Shown in pieces: positions 53,805 through 64,000 of a DNA stretch of 64,000 nt. The stretch spans positions 190,440,348 through 190,504,347 of the forward strand of contig CM024753.1 of assembly GCA_014218235.1 (NCBI GenBank), written 5' to 3'. The stretch comes from Colocasia esculenta. Its lineage: Eukaryota; Streptophyta; Magnoliopsida; Alismatales; Araceae. Under the pieces are notes generated by a model. The model did no database searches. It saw nothing but the letters and a program-made list of their open reading frames with translations, and had not been told where the DNA came from. Within the stretch, counting starts at the first letter, position 1; each line of letters begins with the position of its first letter. The position numbers and the translations under genes were made by a program.

Positions 53805-56762
53805 TCACTCTCCACCGCCACACTCCCCGGATCCCTCCTGTCTGTCAGGTGGCGGCAGCATCACACCACCACCTCCCTCGCCCTGGGCACCCCCCTCGTC
53901 CTGGCAACGCCTCTCCTCCGCCTCGTTCCCCCGGCGACTGGAGGAACTCGCTAAGTACTGTCCCACTGTGCCCCCTGTCGCCCTGCTAGCGCTCGCTGCA
54001 CTCCTGCTCCTGCTCCGTGAACGGCCTATGTCCGTTACGATCTACTGAAGCCTCTGCGCTAAGCTCTCCTGCAGTCGTAGCTCTGCTCGCAGTCGCTCTA
54101 GATCCTCTCGATCAGCTGGTGACCTCCCCACTCGCAGTGCCGCCAGCTCTGTAGTCATCGCTGCCACTCGAGCCTCAGCTGCCTCCATCTGGGTGCGCAG
54201 CTGGTCACGCTCGCCGGTCGCCTCCGTCGCTCGGGTCCCAGCTGCCTCCGCTTGGATACGCAGCTGGTCTCTGTCTCCCCGAGTAGTCTGGAGCTCCCCC
54301 TAGTACCGGTCCCACTGAGCCTGCAGATCCATGGCGTGCTCAGTGGAAAGCCGCAGATCTCTCTCCTGCACAACAAGCAATCAATTAACATCAATCAAAT
54401 CAAGGTCAACCTAATCAAGTCTTCAGATCGTACTTACCCGGTCCTCCAGATGCCTCTCAGCCTCCTCTGCCCTCGAGATCGCTGCAGTCAACTGAGCCTG
54501 CAACGACGCCCGGTCACTCTCTCCGCCTCTCGAGGAGGAAGCACCGCCTGCTCCTCTCCTCACACTCTCCAACTCTCTCCGCTGCACACAGAAGCACGCA
54601 TTAGTTTTCAAATCAAAACATGGATTTAGTACTGAAGTCTGAGTAAGTACTCACCAACTCCTCAATCTCCCTCCGAGCCGCCTCCCGATCATGCGTCGCC
54701 GAGAGAAGGAGAGCTCGAAGCGACGCCACCTCGCCAGCCACGTCCGCCTGCAGTCATTTGATCAGCACAGTTCACCATTTCAAAATTCACAAGTGTTAGT
54801 TTAGAACACTTTACCTGATGGCGAGCACTCTTGTACACCCTACCCTCGTACTTCAAGGCATATGCCCGGAGGTATGCATCATCTGTAGTCGCCGTGGACT
54901 TCACCGACTTGCCCTTGTGCTCTCAGTTTTCTATCTGCTCCCATGCCCGCTCACGCCAATCAGTAGTGTCGTGGAGTCCCCGAAAACTCCGACCCGGCCG
55001 GCGAAACCGGTCCCGGACGGGGAACTCCACAACACTCTGCCTGAAGCCCAGGGAGCGCTGGGTCAGGAATAGGTTCAGAGGTAGCACGAGGTTTAGCGCA
55101 TGCAACCACACCGACCTACCGAAGTAGGGGCGGGCCTGCACCAACCAAGGCTGTCCCTCATCACCCTCCCCCAGATACGGCTGCCAAACCACCTGCAAAA
55201 CAGAGTTAGCCAGTCACCAATCAAATCAACGGGTATATCAGAAGGGAAGGTTTTTAGTACTCACATCCAGGTAGGGGTAGCTGTCAATCGCCTCCTGGAG
55301 GTGCTCCAACTGGTCGGCAAGGTGGCGAGTGTCTCGGCGGGCCCCCCAACGGCGTGCAATGGGCACTAGGCCCGGCCGTGTGAGCTCCCCTCTCCCTAGG
55401 GCAGGAAGGTGTAGATAGGCCCAAAGCTGCAAGATAGAAGACAAGTCAAAGAGCAATTTAAGGAAAGTGCAGTGTAATTTTAGAAGGGGTAGAGGAGAGA
55501 GTGTACCTGGAGAAAGGGGTAGAAACCGCTCGTGGATGTCTGCCGATCTGAGGCGCTCAGACAGTCGAACTGGTGCGCTAGGAAGGCTGCCCCCCAAGCA
55601 TACCCCCCTACCTCACCTAAATCCGCCAGCAAGGGCAGGAAGCGGCAGTGGACTGCGTCGCCCCTCGTGGCAAACAAAAGTCTACCAAGAAAGAGGACGA
55701 GGAAGCGGCGCAAGTCCAAGTCCGCCTGCGGCCCAGGCTCACTCGCTAACTCCCTCCTACTGACTCTAGCTAGCCTCTCCAAGTACTCATCCTCACTCTC
55801 CCCTGCGTTCTTCCCCGCCTCAAACAGACCTAGGCTCTCCTGCAAGGCTATTCTGGGCACTAGGGAAGACCAACGCTCCACGGGGAGGTCTAAGAGTCAC
55901 TCGGCTATGTCGTGGTAGCAGGGGTAGGTATAGCCACTCACCGCTTTCCCATGTACTCTGAGCCCTGTGATCCGGCTCACATCCTCTAGGCTGGGGATCA
56001 TATGCCCCCAAGGGAATACGAAGGCATTCGCCTCCGTATCCTATCTGCTCCGCAAGGCCTGAGTGAGGGCCGGATCCACCCTCATCCTCTCTGTCCTGAA
56101 GATCTCCCCGAATCCCATCTCCTCTACCCGGTCTCTCTGGAAAGGGGGAAGAGCCAGGAAGGCAGCCAACACCAGTGTCCACGACACTCGAGCCCTCATC
56201 TCACCCTGCAAGATCCATTCAAATCGAGTTTAAACACCCCAATTCCTGTGTTTCGGTTCATGTCGCGGCAGCGCTAGCTGTCGCGACCTTGTAGCGACGG
56301 AGCGGGCCGCCGCGACCTTATCGCATCACCTTTTTAGGTCGCGATAAGGTCGCGTCAGCCCTGGACGCCGCGACAATGTCGCGACGCCCCGCCCCACCGC
56401 GATAGCATGTCGCGGCAGGTTGTGCTGACGCGTTATCAGGATCAAACCCGGCCGGAGCCTTCTTTGTTTGACCCCTTTTCTCTGGGCTTTTCACCCTACA
56501 ATCGGCCCTCTAGGGGCTCCGTTTACCACATTCACATGCTCATACAAGGTTTAGGGTCGATGTTACTTACCGATTTCATGGCTTTGGCCCTTTTCCTCCG
56601 TTCCTCCGTCACATCCACCGCCGGGGCCGTTTCCTCCTCCTCCTCCTCCATCTCTACCTCGGGCACCTCCTCCTCGACGGGAGGATCCTCGACTCGGCGC
56701 CCACGTTCCGCTTGGCGCTTCCTCCGGGAAGAGCCCTCACCCGCAGTCCTCTTTCCTTCCAT
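53805..56762 (-). pseudogene. Antisense gene 1, copy B (PMD-like plus coiled coil)
   Basis: The same seven-exon layout as copy A, exon 1 starting at 56762. Exon 2 is 56205-55507 (699 nt) and exon 4 is 55192-54815 (378 nt); both are full multiples of three, unlike copy A. It is inactivated differently. Exon 2 has Trp-to-TAG (near 56042) and Arg-to-TGA (near 55898), exon 4 has Trp-to-TGA (near 54928), and exon 7 has Gln-to-TAG near 54302 and near 54046. The complementary damage in the two copies allows the ancestral exon structure to be inferred. The insertion of Sire-2 lies downstream of its stop codon and does not break it. Confidence 0.7.
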
Positions 56763-57143
56763 TTCGGACTTGGTTGAGGTTGAAGGAAGATCTTGGGGCA
56801 AGGGTTCGCACGGGTTGCAGGAAGTTCGGAGATTCAGAGCTTTGGGTGCTTTTGGTTTTTGAAAAAGTGGAAAGAGGGAAAGAAGGAGCCGTTTTGTTTT
56901 TGAATGACTCGGTTCGTGACACGACGCAGCGCGCGGTTGCATTCATGTCGCGTCGAGAAGGGTCGTCGCGACTTAGTCGCGACGCGCCGCCTGGCCGCGA
57001 CATAAAGGCGACACCCCTAACTATCGCGCCATCAACAGAGCACTTGGTCGCACAGAAAATTCATTCTTATTCATTCATATGTAAAGTCTTTACACTCCCT
57101 AATTCATTCTAAAAACAACCAAGCAATGCTTTTAAATCCTTTC

Positions 57144-58622
57144 CTAACTACCATCTGGCCTACAAATCAAATCAAGCAAATCAAATATCTCCCCCCACTG
57201 GCTGAAGCTTCTTCAAATCTTCAATGTATTCTTTAACCATTTCATCATCTTCCTCCACCTCCGCTTGGATCACACTCATGGCACATCCCTCCCAATGGAC
57301 GACAGCGCTACGCATGTCACGCTCGTCCTGCACGTCGCCCCTCTTCCTCTCTTGGATAGGCGGGAAGTGTGAGAGGATTGGAACCACCGTCCGGGCCGCA
57401 CCGCACTGGAGGTAGCAACGGTCCGGGTTGTAAGAAACGAGTGCCTCATTGCCCAACAACCTCAAGGCAAGCCCGGTACGTTGAGAGAGATGGATCATCT
57501 TGCCATGCATGAACCGGGGGCGCGTGTCAAAGTCTGCCGCTGTCATACCTCGGAGATAATTGCGCCATGCTTGAATGCCCTTCACTTGGGCCGTCTTGCA
57601 CCAAGCTCGGGTGCTCATGTGGAGTGGCCCGCCCACGTGCGCCAATGGGTGGTTCTGCATCATCTTGCACTCCACAGTCAAGTCCTCCACCGCCCGAAAT
57701 TGGATGTGCATCCCCATCCATAGCTCGAGGGCAATCACCGATCCGTAGAAGGGTCCTCCAAGTGCTGCAGAAGACAGACCGGTATATAGATAGCTCAAAA
57801 CTACTTAGCCAATAGTCAAAACTTCTGAGATAGAATCGATGATGCTCAAATTGGCGAAGGAGATGGTCCCGTCTTCAGTCGGGAAAAGTATGATCCTGCA
57901 GATGCAGATGGCAGCCGCCTTGGCAATGGCGCCGTGTCTCTCGGTTTTCCACGTGCATTGTGAGACGACCCACTGTGGTATGGGGAGTAGGTGGACGTGC
58001 ATGCCACTGGTCATGGAGCATAGATCGTTCTTCGTAGAGGCAAACTTGGCCAGAATACTCCACGAGTTGATCTGCTCCATAGTATATGATATCACCATCT
58101 CCTCACCCCGATGGTAACGTGGGAGACCGAGCATGATCTCTAATTCTTCCAAGAGTATGGTGGCTTCAAAATCGGGGAAGATAAAAGAGTGTGTCTGAGT
58201 ATGCCACAGCTCGGTAAGTGCGGTGATGCTATCCCACACGTGGACGATCTTGTCGTACTTCTTGGCGAGTACAAGCACTGTAGACAATCCCCACTCTTTT
58301 AGGAGGGAGATTGAGGCAGGCGGCAGCATGTCAAGCATTGGAAGCAGCCATGGTAATCTAGAGAACTGCCTATGACTAGGGAGGATCTGAAAAAAGAAGA
58401 AGGAGGAGATCTAAGATGAGAAGGAGAAGAAGAGGAGAAGAAAAACAGAGCAAAACAGAGCAAAAGTGCAGAAATAGAGCCACTCACTTGAAGATCCGGG
58501 CGAGAGTAGATGTGCTTCGGGATGTCTGAAAGGTGCTGAAGGTCGGCATGAGACTCCCTAGTAGCCTTTGGGCCGGAGTAAGGAGGGAAGACCTCTGCAA
58601 ACGCCGAAAGCTTCCTCTTCAT
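57144..58622 (-). pseudogene. Antisense gene 2, copy B, broken
   Basis: Homologous to 25962-27438. Exon 1 starts at ATG 58622 and ends at 58488, but is 135 rather than 134 nt because of one extra G near 58527, which shifts the splice phase. Exon 2 starts at 58369. A Gln-to-TAA change near 57807 and an extra C near 57193 break exon 2 further. The splice sites themselves (GTGAGT, CATAG) are conserved. Confidence 0.72.
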
Positions 58623-58715
58623 GACTGCAAAGATGAAGAAAGATGAAGAACTTGAAGATTTTGTAGCACAGGAGTTTAGCTGCGGGATTAACCCAAACCC
58701 TTCATTTATAAGCTT

Positions 58716-59942
58716 TAGGGAGTTAGAAACCCACTCTAATCCCGCAACTAGGAGTTAGGATAAGTCTAGGAAAGGTTTAGGAGTCCTAGTGTTAGTCTAG
58801 ATGTCTTAGGATAAGTCTAAGTCCCGTTTTTCTGCATTTTCAGGACTCTGTCTGAGTCACGGTCGATGGGTGTGTCGCGTTTATACCCAAATGTTTATTT
58901 CTCTTATCTGTGCTTTGCATATGTGTTTCTTTGACTATGTTCATTAAATTCATTTATCATCTTGTGATTATTATGCTGAATGATTCAAAAAAAAAAAGAA
59001 TTTTAAAAATGAGGAAATGTTGTCCCAGGTAAGTCAGGTATCATATTTCTGTCCCCATTCCTCGCATTACTATATGGTATTCTACTTATTATATCTTTTC
59101 AAGGACCGACTGGTTCTCAATGTGTTCTGGGATTTGAGTTCCCCTTTACCAAAAACAGTGATAATCTAGGTATACATTGTTAATCATTGGATAGGCCGTT
59201 GAGTTAGTTAAGCACGGGGACGATAGATTCTGGCCTACACCGCGGTTGTGGGTAGTCTCTTGACCCGTTCTTACTTGACTTAGCAATATTATCCTTGATC
59301 TATTTTCTATTTTTTCTTTTCTTTGCATTTGTTTTAATAATTTCTTTTATTTTGGCCCAGCATGCATCATGTAGGACTTTGAACTTTCCTGACTCATTCT
59401 TGACCATTGATGAGCTCATGTTGAGTGCCCATATCATCCTTCATGTTCCAAACAAGAAATCCAATTCCACTCCGAATCGGAAAGGTTTGCCTCCGAGCAA
59501 GTTATTCCCGTCAGATTGACAAGAATTTCCCTGTCTGGATTCTCCATCCAAATATTCATCCTTTTCCTTCGATCCGTTTTGGTTGCGAACCGCTCCCAGG
59601 ACAGAGTCATGAGTTACCTGCCTGGCACGCACATGTCCTTCCAAAACGAAACCTGCAGGCCAATCGGCTAGGGTACCTCTCAATCGAGAGGTTGATCGTC
59701 CTCTTCTCTTTTTTTCTCTCTCTCGTCCAGACCTGTGCTCTTCTTTGCATTCTACTCGAACAACCGACTCGGGGCTTTCACAAGGATTCCAATTGCCTGT
59801 TAGTTAACATCGGGTGTCTCTTTACCTTGGCCTCCACTTTTCAGTCCACTCCGCGTTATCTACGTTCCACCGTCACTTCATGACATCTCCACGCCACTTC
59901 CGCTTCGCTCCCCTGCAAAGTAGAAGCCAAGGAGGGGCAATC
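58716..59942. other. Gypsy copy B 3' noncoding region and PPT
   Basis: Collinear with 27531-28797 apart from loss of a GTCGCGAC cluster near 58858 and a small A-rich gain near 58988. It ends in the PPT GCCAAGGAGGGGCAATC at 59926-59942. Confidence 0.78.
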
Positions 59943-61369
59943 TGTAGACACCCAATTATGACTAATGGGTTGAACCACATTTCTTGCTACCTTAGTGGGC
60001 CCCTAATTGGTCACTCACCTTGAGCCCATCATTTGCCTTGATTTGAGCCCATTAATCCATTAAAAATACCTTGAAATCCCGAAATCAATCATTTGAGAGA
60101 GTCCCTAGAGGAATATGACTCCTATTTTATCATGTGGTTAGAGAGAATAATCCAAGATAATTCGGGTTCCTTGTCACGACGCATCGTGGCGCCGCGACTA
60201 TAGTCGCGACTGGTTGGGCCGCCGCGACAGCCCATGCATTATACATGCACGTGGGAAATACTGTCGCGACCCCCCGCACCGTCGTGTCTCTAATCGCGAC
60301 CCTATGATCTGACGCGACAAGGACTGAGATCTCTGGCCTCCATAACCACACCCTGTTTATCCTCCCATGCACTTTGACTTGGTCTAAGAGGGTTATCCCG
60401 ACCCCTTGGGCGGATTTTTGGCCCTAAGGACTCTCCTAAGCTCCCATAAGGACTCTACACCTGATTTTGATAGAGCTTTATCCCCCACTTTTAATTTCTA
60501 AACCTTTTTGAGGAGATAATGCCTAATATTCTCACTCCAAGCTCTATATAAGGAAGGCCCCTCCTCATGGACGGGGAGAGCCTCATGATTACCCCGAAGG
60601 GCTGCCAAAATTCCCTCTGAACTAGACTTAGCCACGCAGCCACTCATTCCCTTCATTCCCTTCACATTCCACTCCCCACAACTCACTCATTTCACCATCA
60701 ATGGAGCAAGGAACGTGAAGAGGGCGACTCTAGCAATCTCCTGGACCTCTTTGCACATCATCGGAGCTGCATCCACGCCAGGAAGTCGCCCTAATGGGGC
60801 TCATTCTCTTTACCCTTTCTTTTTTCTATTTCTACATGCATTTTTATGTCCTTTTTAAATAGAGCATATGTACCATCCACCCACGTTTTCCCACACCCAC
60901 AGGGGTTTAAAACCACCCCAGGTGCGTTCCCACCATGATCTCCCATCTCATTTCGTCTCTTAGAATAGATACTACACTTTACATGTTCTAATAGGGTCTT
61001 TTCCTTGTGTTTTCTTTTGATTGACAGGCAAGCAAGCGAAGTCTACGAGAAGCTCTGGTGCTCTGGCCGGCTGGAGGACTAGAAGAAGGTCACAACATCA
61101 ATTCTCCCGCATTCAGAGAACGCGACGGCTTGGGGTGACGCGACATAGACGCGTCGACTCTCGCTGATGCGATACTAGAAACGCGGCGGCCATGGCGACC
61201 GCGACACTAGGTCAGTTTCCTGTTCTCTTCCTTTTCCTAGTTTTGGTTAGCCATTGTCTTTCCATATCATTAGGCAACTTATCTAGGTGGCGATCACATC
61301 CTTTTTCCCATGCTATCATATTTGATATTCATGTCTGTGTTAAGGGGGGGTACAATCCCTGTGATTACA
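59943..61369 (+). repeat. Gypsy LTR3 (1427 bp)
   Basis: TGTAGACACCC...GTGATTACA, preceded by the PPT and followed by the TSD copy GCCCT. TATA box TATATAAG at 60545-60552. It shares several variants with LTR2 against LTR1. Confidence 0.93.
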
Positions 61370-61374
61370 GCCCT
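61370..61374 (+). other. TSD of the compound gypsy element (right)
   Basis: GCCCT, identical to 16825-16829. Confidence 0.85.
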
Positions 61375-62886
61375 CGGCAAGGTGAAAGCAAGCTTCTTGT
61401 TATCTCATGGGTTAATCTTCATCTCTTTATCATTGACTCTTCTTTCTCTTTCAGCCGACGCTGTCCTTTTGAACCCCTCCACCACAAGCAAACGCGTAGT
61501 TGTGAAGGCTGTAGTTCGGAGGGCCAGTTGGCCTTTATGAACTTTCCATTTGAGTTCCCGTGCAGCCGCCAGGTTGGCCCTCATGAAGATTCATAGAGGT
61601 GGCCGAGAACCCTAACCTGAAGGCCCTGAGAATCCAGTGACTATTTCCTCGGGTAGCTCTTCAGGTTCTCATGCTTTCTGCTCTTCAGACACCGACCTCC
61701 GAGTCGAGGATGAATGCAGGGAGACAGCAAAGGAAAGGATAGCAGCCCTAGAAGATGATTCCAGCAGCAGTGTGGCTACTTCCTTGGCCATCAGTGCAGA
61801 GCAGGATGTTACGACGCCTGCTGAGTCTGTTCTTGTAAGTACGGCTGTTTTGCTTCCGCACTGACATTCTTTTCGTGTTCTATGTAGGGATCTGATCCGG
61901 ACATCCCCGCCTCCAAATTACAGTCAGCGGCCAACATTGAGCCTTTACCTACGATGGCAATGATGCCATATAAGCCGCCTTTGGTGAAGGCACCGAGCGC
62001 CCCAGCTGAGCCTATCCTTGAGGGCAACAACCCTTCGGTTGAAGCCTCTTCTGATAACAATCCTCATGCTTATTTACATGCACCAGTTCCTCAGGCGACG
62101 CTTGCATCTATTGGTAGTGGTGCAGTCTCTTTGGAGGTAATGGCGACCTCCACTGCCACTGCTGAAGTACAACCTATTCTTTCAACAGGCGACATGGCTA
62201 TTGCGGCGGCACTGCCCTCTTCATCATATGAAGTAGACGCAAGCCTGTGGTCTGATATAGATGCCCAGGCGCACTTTGAGGTGCCGCCTATAGTCTCTTC
62301 TGGGGTTGTATCTTCTTTTGATGCCATAATCAAGCAACAAATGTCCACATTACGCTTGATGGCAAGCCAAAACCCCGATATAAGCTATGAGGCAAGGAAA
62401 CATGTGGCGGACAAGCTCACTGAAGTTTTGGCTTTCATGGGATGCCCCTTAACTGGCTGGGCTGAAAGAGTCATCATGCTGCTTAAACTTGTGAAGCGGC
62501 GGCATTACGTTCATCACGAAATGCCGGACCGATTGACAATTTTGGAGATGCAGCAATCTGAGTATGAGGCAGTGTCAGAGCCTCTGTAGGTCAGCAATGA
62601 ACATCACCAATCTGCAATTGCGAAGCTTAATGCAACCTTGGAAGACCTAAAAGCCAAGATTGCTAGACTGAAAACCGAACTAGCCACAGCCAAGATTGAA
62701 CTAGGTGGGGTAGCACTTGCCCGGGAGCAAGAAGAAGAAGCCCTTCTGCCGTGTGAAGGCCAGGCTGCCTCAGCTGAGGAGAAGGTGAAGGAAATTCAGG
62801 CTCAAAAGAGTCACTTGAAGGAGAGGGCCTCCTCACTCCATTTGGGCATTTTCCCCTTAGAAGATCTCTTTAGGGATTTAGAGTAG
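61375..62886 (+). pseudogene. Decayed plant gene, right exons (coiled-coil C-terminus)
   Basis: It continues the exon cut at 16829. The remaining exon bases are 61375-61381, then a 73-bp intron (61382-61454, GTGAAAG...TTTCAG), exon 61455-61834, a short 53-bp intron (61835-61887, GTAAGT...ATGTAG), and the last exon 61888-62886. Frame is kept across these junctions, but stops occur at 61538 (TGA), near 61610 (TAA) and 62587 (TAG), so the gene is dead. The product has a Ser-rich acidic region, an Ala/Pro-rich linker, a helical segment and a C-terminal coiled coil of about 80 residues. A candidate poly(A) region (AATGAAAAG) lies near 62966. Family not recognised; it could itself belong to an older transposon. 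Confidence 0.5.
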
Positions 62887-63022
62887 ATTTCCTCATGTCT
62901 TTTATCCCCTTTTGCATGTATACCCCCGAGGTAGTACCTCGATGATGTGTAACCAATTTCTATCAATGAAAAGCTTTCCCTTCTGTTTATTGACATTCCT
63001 CTTGTGCACTTTGTATGCTCAC

Positions 63023-63024
<2 letters not shown>

Positions 63025-63075
<51 letters not shown>
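63025..63075. repeat. (TA)n microsatellite
   Basis: About 51 bp of pure TA dinucleotides, downstream of the decayed gene. Confidence 0.95.
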
Positions 63076-63078
<3 letters not shown>

Positions 63079-63334
63079 TTCTCATTATCAGATTACGCGC
63101 CCTTTCGGGTTTTCACTCAACCCGACCCCCTCTTGCTTTTGCCTACATGCCCTTTCAGGATTTCGTGTAGCGGGGTTCCCGATTTTGCCCGTGGCGCCCT
63201 TTGCGGGTTTTCACCATGGCCGGGCTTTGATCTTTTTTACCCTTACTCGGTGGAGTAGTCCGAGTAAGTCCGACGAGGTATCTCCATTTTTAAACTCTTT
63301 TCCTTTTTTTTAAAAAAAGATTTTGTCCTTTCGT

Positions 63335-64000
63335 AGTTGTCTGTTGGTAGAGTCTTGAGTTGTTTGTTGGCCGTTAGGATGACAGAGTCATTTGTTGTCT
63401 GTTGACTGTCAGGATGATAGGATCTTTTGCCGTCTGTCGACCGTCAGGGTGACGGGATCTTTTGCCGCATGTTAACCATTAGTATGACAAGAACTTTTGT
63501 TGTCAACATAATGAGTCTTCTGTTGTCTGGAGACCGTCGGTATGACGGGCTTCTGTTGTCTGTTAACCGTCAGTACGACAGGGGCTTTTGCTGTCGAGAT
63601 GACGGAGCTTCTGTTGTCTGTTGACCGTTAGTATGACAAGGACTTTTGTTGTCACGATAACGGACTTCTGTTGTCTGTTCACCATTGGTATGACAGGGAC
63701 TTTTACTGTCAAGATGACGGGCTTCTGTTGTCTATTAATCGTTAATACGACAAGGACTTTTGCTATCGAGATGACGGAGCTTCTGTTGTCTGTTCACCGT
63801 CGGTATGACAGGGACTTTTGCTGTCAAGATGACGAGGATTCTATTGTCTGTTCACCATCAGGATGACGGGGCTTCTGTTGTCTATTAACCGTTGGTATGA
63901 TAAGGACTTTTGCTATCAAGATGACGGGGCTTCTATTGTCTGTTCACTATTGGGATGACGGGGCTTCTGTTGTCTGTTAACCATCAGTATGATAGGGACT
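63335..64000. repeat. Minisatellite of 57-58-bp and 32-34-bp units
   Basis: The word CTTCTGTTGTCTGTT recurs near 63518, 63550, 63608, 63665, 63722, 63780, 63840, 63872, 63930 and 63964. Most intervals are 57-60 bp and three are 32-34 bp, so a long unit alternates with an internally deleted short one. Companion words are GACCGTCAGTATGACA and GACTTTTGCTGTCAAGATGACGG. The array runs past the window edge. The ORFs in it are repeat artefacts. Confidence 0.85.

Larger units (their letters stand above)
16830..61369 (+). mobile_element. Compound Tat-type Ty3/gypsy element: LTR1-intA-LTR2-intB-LTR3
   Basis: Three LTRs starting TGTAGACACCC (16830, 28798, 59943) separate two homologous internal regions. 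Only LTR2 and LTR3 are preceded by the GCCAAGGAGGGGCAATC polypurine tract. LTR1 and LTR3 are instead flanked on the outside by the GCCCT TSD. The domain order RT-RNaseH-second RNaseH-INT and the antisense genes after pol place it in the Tat lineage (Ogre/Retand relatives). Copy A lacks everything from the end of LTR1 to early RT. Copy B carries the Sire-2 insertion and a roughly 0.4-kb deletion after pol (near 39943). A tandem structure with a single outer TSD is best explained by unequal recombination between LTRs. Confidence 0.88.

Noticed and set aside
61954..62589. Gene beginning at the Met codon at 61954
   Set aside because: The frame is open upstream to a splice acceptor at 61887 and joins the preceding exon in phase, so this Met is internal.
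1..64000. tRNA, rRNA or small nucleolar RNA genes
   Set aside because: Apart from primer sites complementary to tRNA 3' ends, I saw no cloverleaf or rRNA-like sequence by reading. A tRNAscan-type search was not possible.

Overview
Organism and overall nature: this is repeat-rich nuclear DNA of a flowering plant. The evidence is Ty1/copia elements of the Sirevirus type, a Ty3/gypsy element of the Tat type (second RNase H domain, antisense genes beside pol), Met-tRNA and other plant-type primer sites, and plant-style GT-AG introns. No intact ordinary host gene is visible. The species cannot be named from the sequence. || Layout: (1) 1-12646 is a Sirevirus-like element (Sire-1) whose 5' LTR is cut by the window edge. 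It has degenerate gag and pol, a long 3' noncoding stretch and an extra 3' ORF (ORF2) that is split by a 1.9-kb solo LTR at 8457-10368 (TSD GTTTG). (2) 12647-16829 holds LTR-like debris, two tandem arrays and the left exons of a decayed gene. (3) 16830-61369 is one compound gypsy structure, LTR1-int(A)-LTR2-int(B)-LTR3, bounded by a 5-bp TSD GCCCT, so it occupies a single insertion site. Copy A has lost PBS, gag, protease and the start of RT. Copy B keeps PBS, gag-pro and pol. Each copy carries two antisense, spliced genes between pol and the 3' LTR. (4) Copy B is interrupted by a second Sirevirus-like element (Sire-2, 40384-53651, TSD TCCCT) with its own ORF2. (5) 61375-64000 continues the decayed gene, then a (TA)n tract and a minisatellite. 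|| How the parts relate: the nesting order is decayed gene, then gypsy insertion, then tandem duplication, then Sire-2 insertion and the copy A deletion in unknown order. Nearly all gag/pol frames are broken, mostly by nonsense codons of the kind expected from deamination at methylated CHG or CpG sites. The main exception is one intact antisense gene (25962-27438, minus strand, 2 exons, 452 aa). || Most unusual pattern: each retroelement family carries its own short palindrome repeated many times in noncoding DNA, near the LTR promoter and near the extra ORFs. It is CTGTCGACAG in Sire-1, GTGTCGACAC in Sire-2 and GTCGCGAC in the gypsy. I propose, as inference only, that each family pairs a private cis motif with a private accessory protein.
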